From Streptomyces sp. A1277 (lineage in GTDB: Bacteria; Actinomycetota; Actinomycetes; Streptomycetales; Streptomycetaceae), in contig NZ_SSBI01000028.1 in assembly GCF_004795015.1 (NCBI RefSeq), positions 38,754-102,753 on the forward strand: a stretch of DNA of 64,000 nt, in the 5' to 3' direction. The position numbers were made by a program, and so were the translations under genes. Shown here in pieces: positions 1 to 8,722 of this stretch; within the stretch, counting starts at the first letter, position 1, and every line of letters begins with the position of its first letter. The notes beneath the pieces were generated by a model. The model did no database searches. It was given only the letters and a program-made list of their open reading frames with translations, and was not told the origin of the DNA.

Positions 1-1012
1 CCGCCGAGAGCGCCGCGTCCCCGATGGCGTGGAAACCCGCCTGAAGCCCGGCCTCGGTGCAGGCGGCGACGTGGGCGGCGATCTGCCCGGCGTCCAGGTG
101 GGCGGCGCCGGAGTGCGGGGCGTCGGCGTACGGCTCGTGCAGGCAGGCGGTGTGCGAGCCGAACGACCCGTCCACGAAGAGGTCGCCGGCCGCCCCGGCC
201 GCGCCCAGCTCGCGGATGCGCAGGGCGTCCTTCTCGTCGCCCACCTGCTCGGCCCAGTAGCCGAAGACCCGGGGCCCCGGCTGCCCGGCGGCCAGCTTCA
301 GCAGCCCGGTGAAGTCGTCCTCGTCGGAGATGTCCGGGCCGCCGCACTCGTGGACCGTGCCGATGCCGAGGGACGCGGCGTGGCGCAGCGCGGCCCGCTG
401 GGCGTCGGCGCGCTGGGCGGGCGATACGGCGTCGTGGGCGGCGGCCCGCACCGCGTGGTGGGCGGCCGCGGTCAGCGGTCCCTCGGGGTGGTAGCCGGCC
501 ATCGCCCGGACGCCGGGGACGAGGTCGAGCAGTGCGGTGGTGACGGCCGCGGAGTGTACGTCGATCCGGGGCAGGTAGACGGGCCGGCCGCCCGCCGCCT
601 CGTCCAGTTCGGCGCGCGAGGGCGGGCGCTGCTCGGGCCAGCGCGCAGCGTCCCAGCCGTGTCCGAGGACGACCCGGTCGGCGGGGTGGGCGGCGATGTG
701 GGCGCGGACCCGGGCGAGGGCGTCACCCAGGGTGCGGGCGCCGGAGAGGTCGAGGCCGGTGAGGGCCAGACCCGTCGAGGTGGTGTGGACGTGGGCGTCG
801 GTGAACGCGGGAGTGACCAGGGCCCCTTCGAGGTCGATCACTTCGTCGACGCCGCTCGCGAAGGCGTCGGCCGCCCCCTCCGAGCCCACCCAGGCGACAT
901 GGCCCCGTTCGACCACCATGGCGGTGGCGAAGGGGTCGGCGGGGCTGTGGACGTCTCCACCGCGCAGCAGCACGGTGCGGTGTTCGCTCTGGGGGGCGGT
1001 GCTCTCGGTCAT
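1..1012 (-). CDS. Amidohydrolase family 3 (YtcJ-like) protein, C-terminus cut off by window edge
   Basis: The gene starts at an ATG at 1012 and stays open to the left edge, so about 337 N-terminal residues are visible. After about 15 residues there is a small beta domain, then the metal-binding DAHVHTT motif (HxH, about residue 74) typical of the amidohydrolase superfamily. The order of segments (VDGSFGSHTACLHEPY, then the GLQAGFHAIGD stretch) is that of the YtcJ/LAF3 branch, metal-dependent hydrolases acting on amide-type substrates of unknown identity. No signal peptide is seen, so it is probably cytoplasmic. It lies 72 bases downstream of an Lrp-type regulator on the same strand, which may control it. 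The true substrate cannot be inferred. Confidence 0.85.
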   Translation of the reverse strand, partial: MTESTAPQSEHRTVLLRGGDVHSPADPFATAMVVERGHVAWVGSEGAADAFASGVDEVIDLEGALVTPAFTDAHVHTTSTGLALTGLDLSGARTLGDALARVRAHIAAHPADRVVLGHGWDAARWPEQRPPSRAELDEAAGGRPVYLPRIDVHSAAVTTALLDLVPGVRAMAGYHPEGPLTAAAHHAVRAAAHDAVSPAQRADAQRAALRHAASLGIGTVHECGGPDISDEDDFTGLLKLAAGQPGPRVFGYWAEQVGDEKDALRIRELGAAGAAGDLFVDGSFGSHTACLHEPYADAPHSGAAHLDAGQIAAHVAACTEAGLQAGFHAIGDAALSA

Positions 1013-1084
1013 GGGGACCAGTCTCCCGCCTGCCGGGTCCCGACCCGCGCGCGACCCCCGGAAGGGGGTGTCCGACGAATCCCC

Positions 1085-1525
1085 TCAGATCTGCGGCGGG
1101 CGCGCCTCGTAGGGGGTGGAGAGGACGACCGTGGTGCGGGTGGAGACCCCGGCGAGCGAGCGGATGCGGGTGAGCAGGTTCTCCAGCTCCAGCGGGGTGG
1201 CGACCCGGACCTTCAGGATGTAGTTCTCGTCGCCGGCGACGCTGTGGCACGCCTCCAGCTCGGGGACGTCGGCGAGCCGTTCGGCGATGTCGTCCGGGGC
1301 GCTCGGGTCGAAGGGCTTGACCGAGATGAACGCGGTCAGCGGCAACCCGACCGCCTCCGGGTCGACGACCGCGGCGTAGCCCCGGATCACCCCGCGCTGC
1401 TCCAGCCTGCGGACGCGCTGATGAACCGCCGAGGTGGACAGGCCGGTGGCCTTGCCCAGGTCGGTGTAGCTCATCCGCCCGTCCTTGACGAGCAACTCCA
1501 CGATGTGACGGTCCAGCTCCTCCAT
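1085..1525 (-). CDS. Lrp/AsnC family transcriptional regulator
   Basis: A 146-residue protein of the usual Lrp/AsnC length. Residues 1-60 form the AsnC-type helix-turn-helix (MEELDRHIVELLVKDGRMSY, then the recognition segment STSAVHQRVRRLE). Residues about 65-140 form the RAM ligand-binding/oligomerisation domain, with the GDENYILKVRV stretch. I chose the ATG at 1525 because Lrp proteins start directly before the LD-x-x-I motif, although the frame stays open far upstream. It is expected to bind DNA as a dimer or octamer and respond to an amino acid. The amidohydrolase downstream on the same strand is a possible target, which is an inference from position. Confidence 0.88.
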   Translation of the reverse strand: MEELDRHIVELLVKDGRMSYTDLGKATGLSTSAVHQRVRRLEQRGVIRGYAAVVDPEAVGLPLTAFISVKPFDPSAPDDIAERLADVPELEACHSVAGDENYILKVRVATPLELENLLTRIRSLAGVSTRTTVVLSTPYEARPPQI

Positions 1526-1727
1526 ATGGATCAATCTATGGCCAGGAGTCCTTCCCGGCACAGATGCCCAGCCCTTGGGACGGCACCTGCGTCGGGCATG
1601 TGACCAACGCCACATATTTACGGACCGGTAGTCGGACACGAAATGGTTACGGCCGATCGGCGGCGGGAAGTGCTTGCTGTGGCCGAGGCCACGGCGCCAT
1701 GTCGGCCCACCCGAGGGGGGATTTCCC

Positions 1728-2129
1728 ATGCAGAGCCTGAAGCTCACCGGACGTACCGAACCGGAGCCCGACGATCCGTTCGAGGACGCCGCTCCCGACG
1801 CGTACGACACATTCGAGATGTACCGGGTCCTGTGCCCGGACTGCGCGCAGCCCATCGCGCTGCTGGCCGACGAGGACGTGCTGCCCGAGCACGCGCTGTG
1901 CCCGTCCCCGTGGAACCCGTTCGTGCTCACCGTGTGCGCCGGTACGGGGCGTGCGGCGGCCGGGGCGCGGCCCGCGGACGAGACGGCCGGGTCCCAGGAG
2001 CAGGAGACGGCCCTGCTGCTGACGCTCCCCCAGGGGCTCGACTGGAGGATGCAGCCGTTCTCGCACGCCGGGGGCGCGGGCTCCCGCCCGATCAGGATGC
2101 CGGGGCAGCTGCGGCGCGAGGCCGCCTGA
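1728..2129 (+). CDS. Small acidic protein with CxxC motif, function unknown
   Basis: A 133-residue protein starting at the ATG at 1728, which is preceded by a strong purine-rich ribosome-binding site (GAGGGGGG at 1713-1720). Its N-terminal third is very acidic. The middle has one Cys pair in LCPDCAQP (about residues 39-42) and a further Cys in EHALCPSPW, so it may bind a metal or simply be a treble-clef-like fragment. There is no signal peptide or membrane segment. I do not recognise the family beyond its looking like a conserved Streptomyces protein. It is transcribed alone, divergently from the Lrp gene. Confidence 0.7.
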   Translation: MQSLKLTGRTEPEPDDPFEDAAPDAYDTFEMYRVLCPDCAQPIALLADEDVLPEHALCPSPWNPFVLTVCAGTGRAAAGARPADETAGSQEQETALLLTLPQGLDWRMQPFSHAGGAGSRPIRMPGQLRREAA

Positions 2130-2251
2130 GCCCTCCGCCCGCCCGTCCGGCCGGGGTGCGCGAGCGGCCCGGCCACCGCGGAGAACCGGGTGAACATCCG
2201 CCCGAATCGAACAGCCAGTGACCCGGCCGCGCCCTGCGGCGTTGGCCCGGT

Positions 2252-2563
2252 ATGACCCTGCCGCACTCCACGGCCGGCCCCGGTCGCCGCCGGCTCGCCG
2301 CTCCTGCCCCCGAAGAATCGGTTCCGCAGCCCGGTTCCGTACCGGCGTCGCAGTCCGAACCGCCCCGTTCCGCGCCGCGTCCGGTGCCCCATTCGACCGA
2401 TCCGCCGATCTACCGGGCGCTGCTGCGGCACTGGGAGAGCACCGGGCGGACCCTGCCGGGCCGTCATGACCAGGACTGGAACCGGATCATGACGACGCCC
2501 GTGTGGTCGGACCGGCCACTGCGGGTCAGCGGGACTCAGGGCCCGCGAGGTGGCGGGCGATGA
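2252..2563 (+). CDS. Small hypothetical protein, convergent with the acyl-CoA dehydrogenase gene
   Basis: The frame encodes 103 residues. The N-terminal half is low-complexity Pro/Ser/Arg. The C-terminal half looks like real, conserved coding sequence (IYRALLRHWESTGRTLPGR, then DWNRIMTTPVW). The 3' end overlaps the end of the acyl-CoA dehydrogenase gene on the other strand by 38 bases. No good ribosome-binding site precedes the ATG at 2252, so the start may lie elsewhere in the frame. The function is unknown. Confidence 0.5.
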   Translation: MTLPHSTAGPGRRRLAAPAPEESVPQPGSVPASQSEPPRSAPRPVPHSTDPPIYRALLRHWESTGRTLPGRHDQDWNRIMTTPVWSDRPLRVSGTQGPRGGGR

Positions 2564-3698
2564 CCATCCGCTGAATCTGGTTGGTGCCCTCGACGATCTG
2601 GAGCACCTTGGCCTCGCGCATGAGGCGTTCGACGGGGAAGTCCTGCGTGTAGCCGTACCCGCCGAGCACCTGCACCGCGTCGACGGTCACCTGCATCGCG
2701 GCGTCCGTGCAGAAGAGCTTGGCCATGGCGGCCTGGCGGGAGAAGGGGCGGCCTGCGTCCCTCAGCCGGGCGGCCTCCAGGTAGAGCGCCCGGCCCGCCT
2801 CGATCCGGGTGGCCATGTCGGCCAGCATGAACCGCAGCCCCTGGAAGTCGGCGATGGGGCGGCCGAACTGCTTGCGGCCGGTGGCGTAGCCGAGGGCCTC
2901 GTTCAGCGCGGCCTGGGCGACGCCGATGGCGCAGGCGGCGATGCCGAGCCGGCCGGAGTCGAGGGCGGACAGGGCGATCGCGAAGCCCTGGCCCTCCTCG
3001 CCGATCCGGCGGGCGTCCGGGACGCGCACCCCGTCGAAGTGGAGCTGGGCTGTGGGCGAGCCCTTCATCCCCATCTTCTTCTCGGGCACGGCCGCGCCCA
3101 GTCCGGGGGCGTCGCCGGGGACGAGGAAGGCGGTGATGCCGCGCGGGCCCTCGACGCCGGTGCGTGCCAGCACGGTGTAGAAGTCGGCGATGCCGCCGTG
3201 CGTGATCCAAGCCTTGGTGCCGGTGATGACCCAGTCCTCGCCGTCCCGTACGGCCTTGGTGACCAGGGACGCGGCGTCGGAGCCGGACGCGGGCTCGGAG
3301 AGGCAGTAGGCGCCCAGCAGGCCGCCGGAGAGCATCGCCGGGAGGTGTTCGGTCTGCTGGCCCTTGGTGCCGTAGCCGGCGAGCGCGTGGCAGGCCAGGG
3401 AGTGGACGCTGACGCCGAGGCCGACGGTGAGCCGGGCGGCGCTGAGCTCTTCCAGGACCTGGAGGTAGACCTCGTAGGGCTGGTCGCCGCCGCCGTGGGC
3501 GGAGTCGTAGGGCAGCCCGAGCAGGCCGGACTCGGAGAGCAGGGTGAAGACCTCGCGGGGGAACCGGCCCGCTTCCTCCTCCTCGGCGGCCCGCGGCGTG
3601 ATCTCCCGCTGGGCGATGTCGCGGACGAGTGCGACGAGCTGGCTGGACTCCTCGGTGGGCAGACGGCGTTCGACCCACTGCGGGGCACGGTCGGACAT
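2526..3698 (-). CDS. Acyl-CoA dehydrogenase
   Basis: A 390-residue flavoprotein of the normal length for the family. The N-terminal helical domain (about 1-120) is followed by the beta domain, whose signature LSEPASGSDAA and WITHGGIADF stretches contact FAD and substrate. The C-terminal helical domain carries RKQFGRPI and the end motif VEGTNQIQ, in which Glu about 370 is at the catalytic-base position of short- and medium-chain enzymes. It oxidises an acyl-CoA thioester to the 2-enoyl-CoA and passes electrons to electron-transfer flavoprotein. I chose the ATG at 3698 (MSDRAPQW) although the frame extends further upstream without conserved content. The chain length preferred is not visible. 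Confidence 0.93.
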   Translation of the reverse strand: MSDRAPQWVERRLPTEESSQLVALVRDIAQREITPRAAEEEEAGRFPREVFTLLSESGLLGLPYDSAHGGGDQPYEVYLQVLEELSAARLTVGLGVSVHSLACHALAGYGTKGQQTEHLPAMLSGGLLGAYCLSEPASGSDAASLVTKAVRDGEDWVITGTKAWITHGGIADFYTVLARTGVEGPRGITAFLVPGDAPGLGAAVPEKKMGMKGSPTAQLHFDGVRVPDARRIGEEGQGFAIALSALDSGRLGIAACAIGVAQAALNEALGYATGRKQFGRPIADFQGLRFMLADMATRIEAGRALYLEAARLRDAGRPFSRQAAMAKLFCTDAAMQVTVDAVQVLGGYGYTQDFPVERLMREAKVLQIVEGTNQIQRMVIARHLAGPESR

Positions 3699-3943
3699 GA
3701 CGGCGCTCTCCTCCCTGTCGGGCGTTGCGGCGGTCGCGCGCGCGGGGTGTGAGCGGCGCCGCCGGGGGATCTCCGGGCGATGCCCGAAATCACTGCTCCC
3801 CAGCCGATGTTGCCCTCCCGGATTACGAGAAGTGCAGGCAGGCGGCTGTGGCGGGTCGAGTATGCCCGATCGGACGGCATCCGTCACCGGTTGACCGAAC
3901 ATACGGATCAGTGCCCGCGGACGGCCATGGAGATCATCGAAGT

Positions 3944-3985
3944 TGGTCCGAACCATTGACCCGACTGGTCTAGTCCACCTACGGT
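3944..3985 (+). promoter_or_regulatory. Chitinase promoter with two 12-bp repeats and a DasR-like box
   Basis: Two near-identical 12-mers, TGGTCCGAACCA (3944-3955) and TGGTCTAGTCCA (3966-3977), start exactly 22 bases apart and frame a TTGACC -35 hexamer (3956-3961). An 18-base spacer leads to TACGGT (3980-3985) as the likely -10. The second copy with its flanks (3964-3979) matches the DasR box consensus as I remember it in 14 of 16 positions. Such repeat pairs are known from Streptomyces chitinase promoters. The same arrangement is found before the second chitinase gene at 22170. The rest of the 383-base gap 3699-4081 shows no gene. Confidence 0.8.
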
Positions 3986-4081
3986 TCCCAGCGAACCGGC
4001 TTTCCGCGTTCATGCCAAGTTTTTCGGAGCGCCGGAAGCCGGTCGTCCACTGGCACGTCCCCTCCCCCACGAGGAGCAACC

Positions 4082-5356
<1,275 letters not shown>

Positions 5357-5366
5357 CGTCGTCGCA

Positions 5367-5420
5367 CCGGACATGAGGGGCGGGGAGCCGGGCGGGCTCC
5401 TCGCCCCCTGTCATGTCCGG
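5367..5420. terminator. Strong hairpin terminator after the chitinase gene
   Basis: A long inverted repeat starts with CCGGACATGA and ends with TCATGTCCGG, with a GC-rich nested inner stem. It begins 11 bases after the chitinase stop codon and lies before the stop of the convergent small gene, so it can serve both. Confidence 0.8.
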
Positions 5421-5431
5421 GAAGCTGGAGG

Positions 5432-5581
5432 CTAGAGCAGGTGGAGCTGGGTGACGAGCATGGCGACGACGACCACGAGCGTCCAGCCCAGGACGTGCTC
5501 CAGCAGCTTGGGACCGTCGTCGGGCCCGCCCGTACGGGTGCGGCGGCGGGAGGCGGTGAGGGTGGCGGCAGTCGCGCTCAT
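5432..5581 (-). CDS. Small membrane protein, SCO1431-like family
   Basis: A 49-residue protein, starting at the ATG at 5581. Residues 1-28 are basic and hydrophilic (ASRRRTRTGG), followed by one transmembrane helix LGWTLVVVVAMLVTQLHLL at the very C-terminus. This resembles the small SCO1431-type membrane proteins as I remember them. Its position next to the chitinase gene and the displaced peptidase tail fits that order. The function is unknown. Confidence 0.7.
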   Translation of the reverse strand: MSATAATLTASRRRTRTGGPDDGPKLLEHVLGWTLVVVVAMLVTQLHLL

Positions 5582-5707
5582 GGCATCTCGTTCGGTCGGC
5601 CCGGCAGTAGGTGTACCCAGCACCCGGCCGGGACCCCACCACAGTGCCAGCCCGAAGGGCCCCAGGGGTAGAGATGTCCGTCACTCCCCCGGGGAGCCGC
5701 ACGGACC

Positions 5708-5849
5708 TCAGCGCATGCCGACGGCCGCGAGTGCCCTGCGCTGGGCGGGATTCGGGTGCGCGGGGAAGTACAGGCAGCAGGCGCCGCCTGTGCCGGAAAC
5801 CACACTGCCGCTCGCGTTGAGGCGCTTGGTCCGCAGCCAGATCGTCTCC
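5708..5849 (-). pseudogene. Displaced 3' end of a C39-family peptidase gene
   Basis: This stretch encodes about 46 residues from ETIWLRT to a stop codon. They align over their whole length with the C-terminus of the intact peptidase at 8723-10081 (both have IWLRT, SGTGG and a Pro-rich tail ending in RAL). Upstream of 5849 the similarity stops at once, exactly at the 18-bp sequence shared with the intact gene. No start, signal peptide or catalytic Cys is present. I infer that this was the native end of the peptidase gene before an element inserted. The frame runs open upstream to 6349, but that part has no resemblance to peptidases. Confidence 0.75.
5832..5849. repeat. Left copy of 18-bp direct repeat, candidate attachment site
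   Basis: CGCAGCCAGATCGTCTCC is identical to 8847-8864 and in the same orientation. It marks the exact point where similarity between the displaced tail and the intact peptidase gene begins. It is the proposed outer boundary of the integrated element. Confidence 0.65.
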
Positions 5850-6114
5850 AAACGGGAGGGCGCTTTCCACCACACGACGCCCTCCCGCACAAACATGCAG
5901 GTCACGAGCTCGGACGACGGGGGACGAATCGAGCGCGGATGCGCTGGTGCTGACCCGGCGCTGACTTCCGCCGGCGCCCGTTCCTGTCCGCTCGGGTGCG
6001 TCGCGCGCTGGATCGGTGCCGGCTTCAGGGCCCTCGTCGCCCGGCCGACTTCCACCCGCCTGGTGCGGCCGCCATTCCTCACTACCGTCCTCGCGAGCAA
6101 CCGGAGCAAGCGCA

Positions 6115-6210
6115 GAGGAACTGCCGAGCTTTCGCGTAGGCCAACAGCTTCGGTTCTCACCGCCGGAGGTCCGACAGTGGCTAGAAGAGCGATCTCGAAT
6201 GGTCGCGTGA
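6115..6210 (+). pseudogene. Excisionase (MerR-like HTH) C-terminal remnant
   Basis: The last 31 codons before a TGA read ...ELPSFRVGQQLRFSPPEVRQW, then LEERSRMVA. This is the pattern at the C-terminus of small winged-helix excisionases and HTH_17 proteins (LPxxRVGxxLRFxxxEVxxWL). The N-terminal helix-turn-helix half is missing: upstream codons in any frame show no such motif. It lies on the same strand as the integrase remnant, as xis does relative to int in actinomycete integrative plasmids. A chance match cannot be excluded, given the short length. Confidence 0.45.
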
Positions 6211-6506
6211 ACGTAAAACAAAAGGGACGGCGCCAGCGGTCTCCCATAGACGTTAACCAACCGCTAGCCGACGGATGGGGCTCCTTCTCCATTGGGAGAA
6301 GGGGGCGCGCAGCCGCCACGGAGATGTCGTCAACTTGCCTCATCTCCACCCCGAACGGCTGCGCAGCCCTTGCTCCCCACTGCGTACGCCTGAACGAGCC
6401 GCCGACCTGCCCAGCAGCACGGTGGTGGCGGCTTGGGCTGAGCAGGTCCTTTTCCTACGGCCCCCAAACCTGATAGCCATGCCGGCTTGGCGCTATGCGG
6501 TGCGGT

Positions 6507-6872
6507 CTACACGACGCCCCGCCCCAGGAAGAACGACGCGACAGCTGCCACCACGGACAGCGCGAGAGTCGCCTTCACTCCCGGCGATTGCCTCAGCAGC
6601 CGCGTGAGCGCGATGAATACGAGCAAGAAGGAGACCGCCCAGAGCGCGACCCATATCGCGCGGAATTCGGAGGCTGCCAATGAGCCGAGAACCGAACCGA
6701 TCAAAGAGGCGCCGACGAAGATGCCTGCCGAGGACCAGCGGACGTCGAGCCGTCCGCGACCGGCCTCGGTCCGGTCGTGCTTACGGGCGGCGCGTTCGCG
6801 GATGTCTGCCGCGATCAACAGGGCCGCCGCCAGGAGCCAGGGCAGCAGGTAGGGGAAGGTGGGTGCCGGCAT
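6507..6872 (-). CDS. Small integral membrane protein, function unknown
   Basis: A 121-residue protein with about four hydrophobic helices (about residues 6-24, 48-68, 71-91 and 100-118). A charged loop RERAARKHDRTEAGRGR lies between helices 1 and 2. The N-terminus MPAPTFPYLLPWLL could be a first helix without a cleavable signal. No catalytic motif is seen and I do not recognise the family. It lies inside the integrated element, between the excisionase remnant and the integrase remnant and on the opposite strand, so it is probably cargo. Confidence 0.6.
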   Translation of the reverse strand: MPAPTFPYLLPWLLAAALLIAADIRERAARKHDRTEAGRGRLDVRWSSAGIFVGASLIGSVLGSLAASEFRAIWVALWAVSFLLVFIALTRLLRQSPGVKATLALSVVAAVASFFLGRGVV

Positions 6873-7002
6873 GTCAGTGAGTCCTTGAGGTCTCTGCTTG
6901 CGTCGGGTGTGGGGGTGGGGCGCTGGTACGCCTGCCGTGTGGCTGTTCCCGGCCGGAGGCTCGTGCGGCCTCCGGCCGGGAACAGCTTGGGGTCAGGTCA
7001 GA

Positions 7003-7473
7003 TCACTGATGCGTGATGGAGATCCTTCCGTAGACCCAGACCGTGATCTTCACGCCTCGGTTCGGGAACGATGAGTGGACGCGCTGGATGTTGACCGCCA
7101 CCCAGGTGGCCACGCCCGCGAGGATCGCCATGACGGCTGACAGGATGCCAGCGCTGGCGACTCCGAACAGGGCCGCGGAAACGCCCCAGGCGGTCGCGCC
7201 GCCGATGATGTCCCAGGAAGCCTTCCAGGCCCGAGCCCGGCTGAGCTTGAGCTCGCACCGGCCTCGCCAGACGGAGCAGCTCCGGGAGTTCTTGTTGTAC
7301 TTGGCCAGGACCTTGCGGCCGTCGAGGTCGAACTTGTTGATCGGGTACCGGCCATCTCGTACCGGCATGCGCAAGCGCGGCGCCGGCAGCGGCTCCTCGG
7401 TGGCCTTGCTGCGATTCCTGCTGCCCGTGCAGTACCCGTGTGCTAGCCGGTACGTGCAAATGCTGCGCTGCAC
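7003..7473 (-). CDS. Hypothetical protein with basic N-half and hydrophobic Gly/Ala-rich hairpin
   Basis: The frame encodes up to 156 residues; an inner ATG at 7368 would give 121. The N-terminal half is basic and Cys-containing (NSRSCSVWRGRCELKLSRAR). A Gly/Ala-rich stretch of about 45 hydrophobic residues follows (from IIGGATAWGVSAALFG to WVAVNI) that could form two short membrane helices. A beta-like tail (RGVKITVWVYGRISITH) ends it. Pore-forming peptides and bacteriocin-like proteins have this kind of layout, but I see no named motif and do not assign a function. It lies inside the integrated element directly before the integrase remnant, on the other strand. Confidence 0.5.
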   Translation of the reverse strand: MQRSICTYRLAHGYCTGSRNRSKATEEPLPAPRLRMPVRDGRYPINKFDLDGRKVLAKYNKNSRSCSVWRGRCELKLSRARAWKASWDIIGGATAWGVSAALFGVASAGILSAVMAILAGVATWVAVNIQRVHSSFPNRGVKITVWVYGRISITHQ

Positions 7474-7687
7474 TCCTCACCGGACGTGCAGCGGCCGTCT
7501 TGGGTACGAAGCCGAAGGCTCTCGTCTGGAGCGACGAGCGCATCGCGAGCTGGAAGGAGACCGGCGAGAAGCCCTCGCCGGTCATGGCCTGGGCCCCGAG
7601 CAGACGCCAAGGTTCCTCGACTTCGTCGAGCACGACCGGCTGTACGTGCTCTGGCGACTGATCACCTTCCGGGGGTACACGGCGCGG

Positions 7688-8593
7688 TGAGGTTTCCCCG
7701 TGCTCTCGGACACGTGATCGTCATGCCGCAAGGGTGTGCCGATGCCGCTGCCTGGCCTCGGCCGGGGTGAGATAGCCGAAGGTCTTGTGCTTGCGCGGGC
7801 GGCGGCGATTGCAGAAGGTCTCGATGAAGGAGAAGACCTCGGCGCGGGCGGTGGCCCGGTCGGGCCCGATGCGGGTGCCGATCTCCTCCTTGAGGAGGGC
7901 CCAGAAGCTCTCCGCGGCGGCGTTGTCGAAGCATGATCCGGTGCGTCCGCAGCTGCCGTAGCCCCGACACCCGTATTTGGTCCCGAAACCGGGTCGATGT
8001 GTATTCGCTGCCGCGATCGCTGTGAACCACGCAGCCGGACTCCAGCCCGCCCCGGCCGTGGGCCATGTCGAGAGCGTCGACGACGAGCTCGGCGCGGTGG
8101 TGGTCGGCCATGGCGTAGCCGACGACCTCGCGGGTGGCCAGGTCCAACCAGCAGGCGAGGTAGAGCCAGCCCTCGGCGGTGGGCAGGCAGGTGATGTCGT
8201 CGACCAGCTTGGTCCCGGGGCGCTCGGCATGGAAGTCGCGGCCGACCAGGTCCGGGGCCGGCTCGGCCTTCGCGTCCGGCCGGGTCAGTGAATGCGCAGC
8301 GGGAGGCGGTTTGGAGCCTCTCCCCGCAGAGCGACTCCGAGGGGCCAAAATCCTCATCACCTGTGCCGCACCATCTGATGCCTACCGACTATCCGGCAGT
8401 CACCATCCGTTCAGGACGCACGAAGGCCGTCGCTTTTTCATGATCTCGATCGTCTGCTGCTGTTCGCGGACCTCCTTGCGCAGCCGCTTCAGCTCCTCGC
8501 GCTCGGCGCTGGTCAGCTCACCGGACCCGCCCTCGCCCTGGTCCGACCTCAAGATCCCAGTCTCCAGGTGTCCACGATCAAGGGGAAGCTTCA
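7688..8593. mobile_element. IS3-family element, 906 bp, internally deleted
   Basis: The ends are inverted repeats of 26 bases that match at 20 positions; the left begins TGAGGTTTCCCC and the right, read inward, TGAAGCTTCCCC. Inside, on the minus strand, lie an orfA fragment and a frameshifted orfB. At 906 bp it is shorter than the 1.2-1.3 kb usual for IS3 elements. The 3-4 bases on the two flanks do not match, so no target duplication is left. It sits inside the integrase remnant. Confidence 0.7.
7721..8559 (-). pseudogene. IS3-family transposase remnants (orfA fragment and frameshifted orfB)
   Basis: The 5' part (about 8559-8430) keeps only the leucine-zipper end of OrfA (LTSAEREELKRLRKEVREQQ, then QTIEIMKK); its helix-turn-helix half is deleted. 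OrfB keeps all three DDE motifs of the IS3 integrase core: Asp in DDITCLPT, Asp in VHSDRGSEYTS and Glu in FDNAAAESFWALLKEE. A frameshift at about 7945-7955 separates the second Asp from the Glu. The OrfB N-terminus before GRDFHAERPG is also degraded. No functional transposase can be made from this copy without recoding. Confidence 0.75.
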
Positions 8594-8722
8594 TTCACGA
8601 GGTGTCCCGCTGGCTCGGACACCGCTCGATCAAGGTCACGGTGGACCGGTACGGCCACCTCACACAGGACGGCCGAGAGCGCTGCCGCCAGGTGGTCGAG
8701 GTGGGCGTGGGGCCCTACCTGC

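Noticed and set aside
5451..6473. 340-codon plus-strand frame across the left end of the element
   Set aside because: It crosses the small membrane-protein gene, the displaced peptidase tail and the left repeat, with Arg/Ser-rich low-complexity translation and no motif.
6487..6852. Plus-strand frame opposite the four-helix membrane protein
   Set aside because: It has a Ser/Arg/Ala mirror composition. The minus strand has well-formed hydrophobic helices.
7684..8597. Target-site duplication of the IS3-type element
   Set aside because: The flanking bases (GCGG on the left, TTCA on the right) differ, which fits a deletion next to the element.
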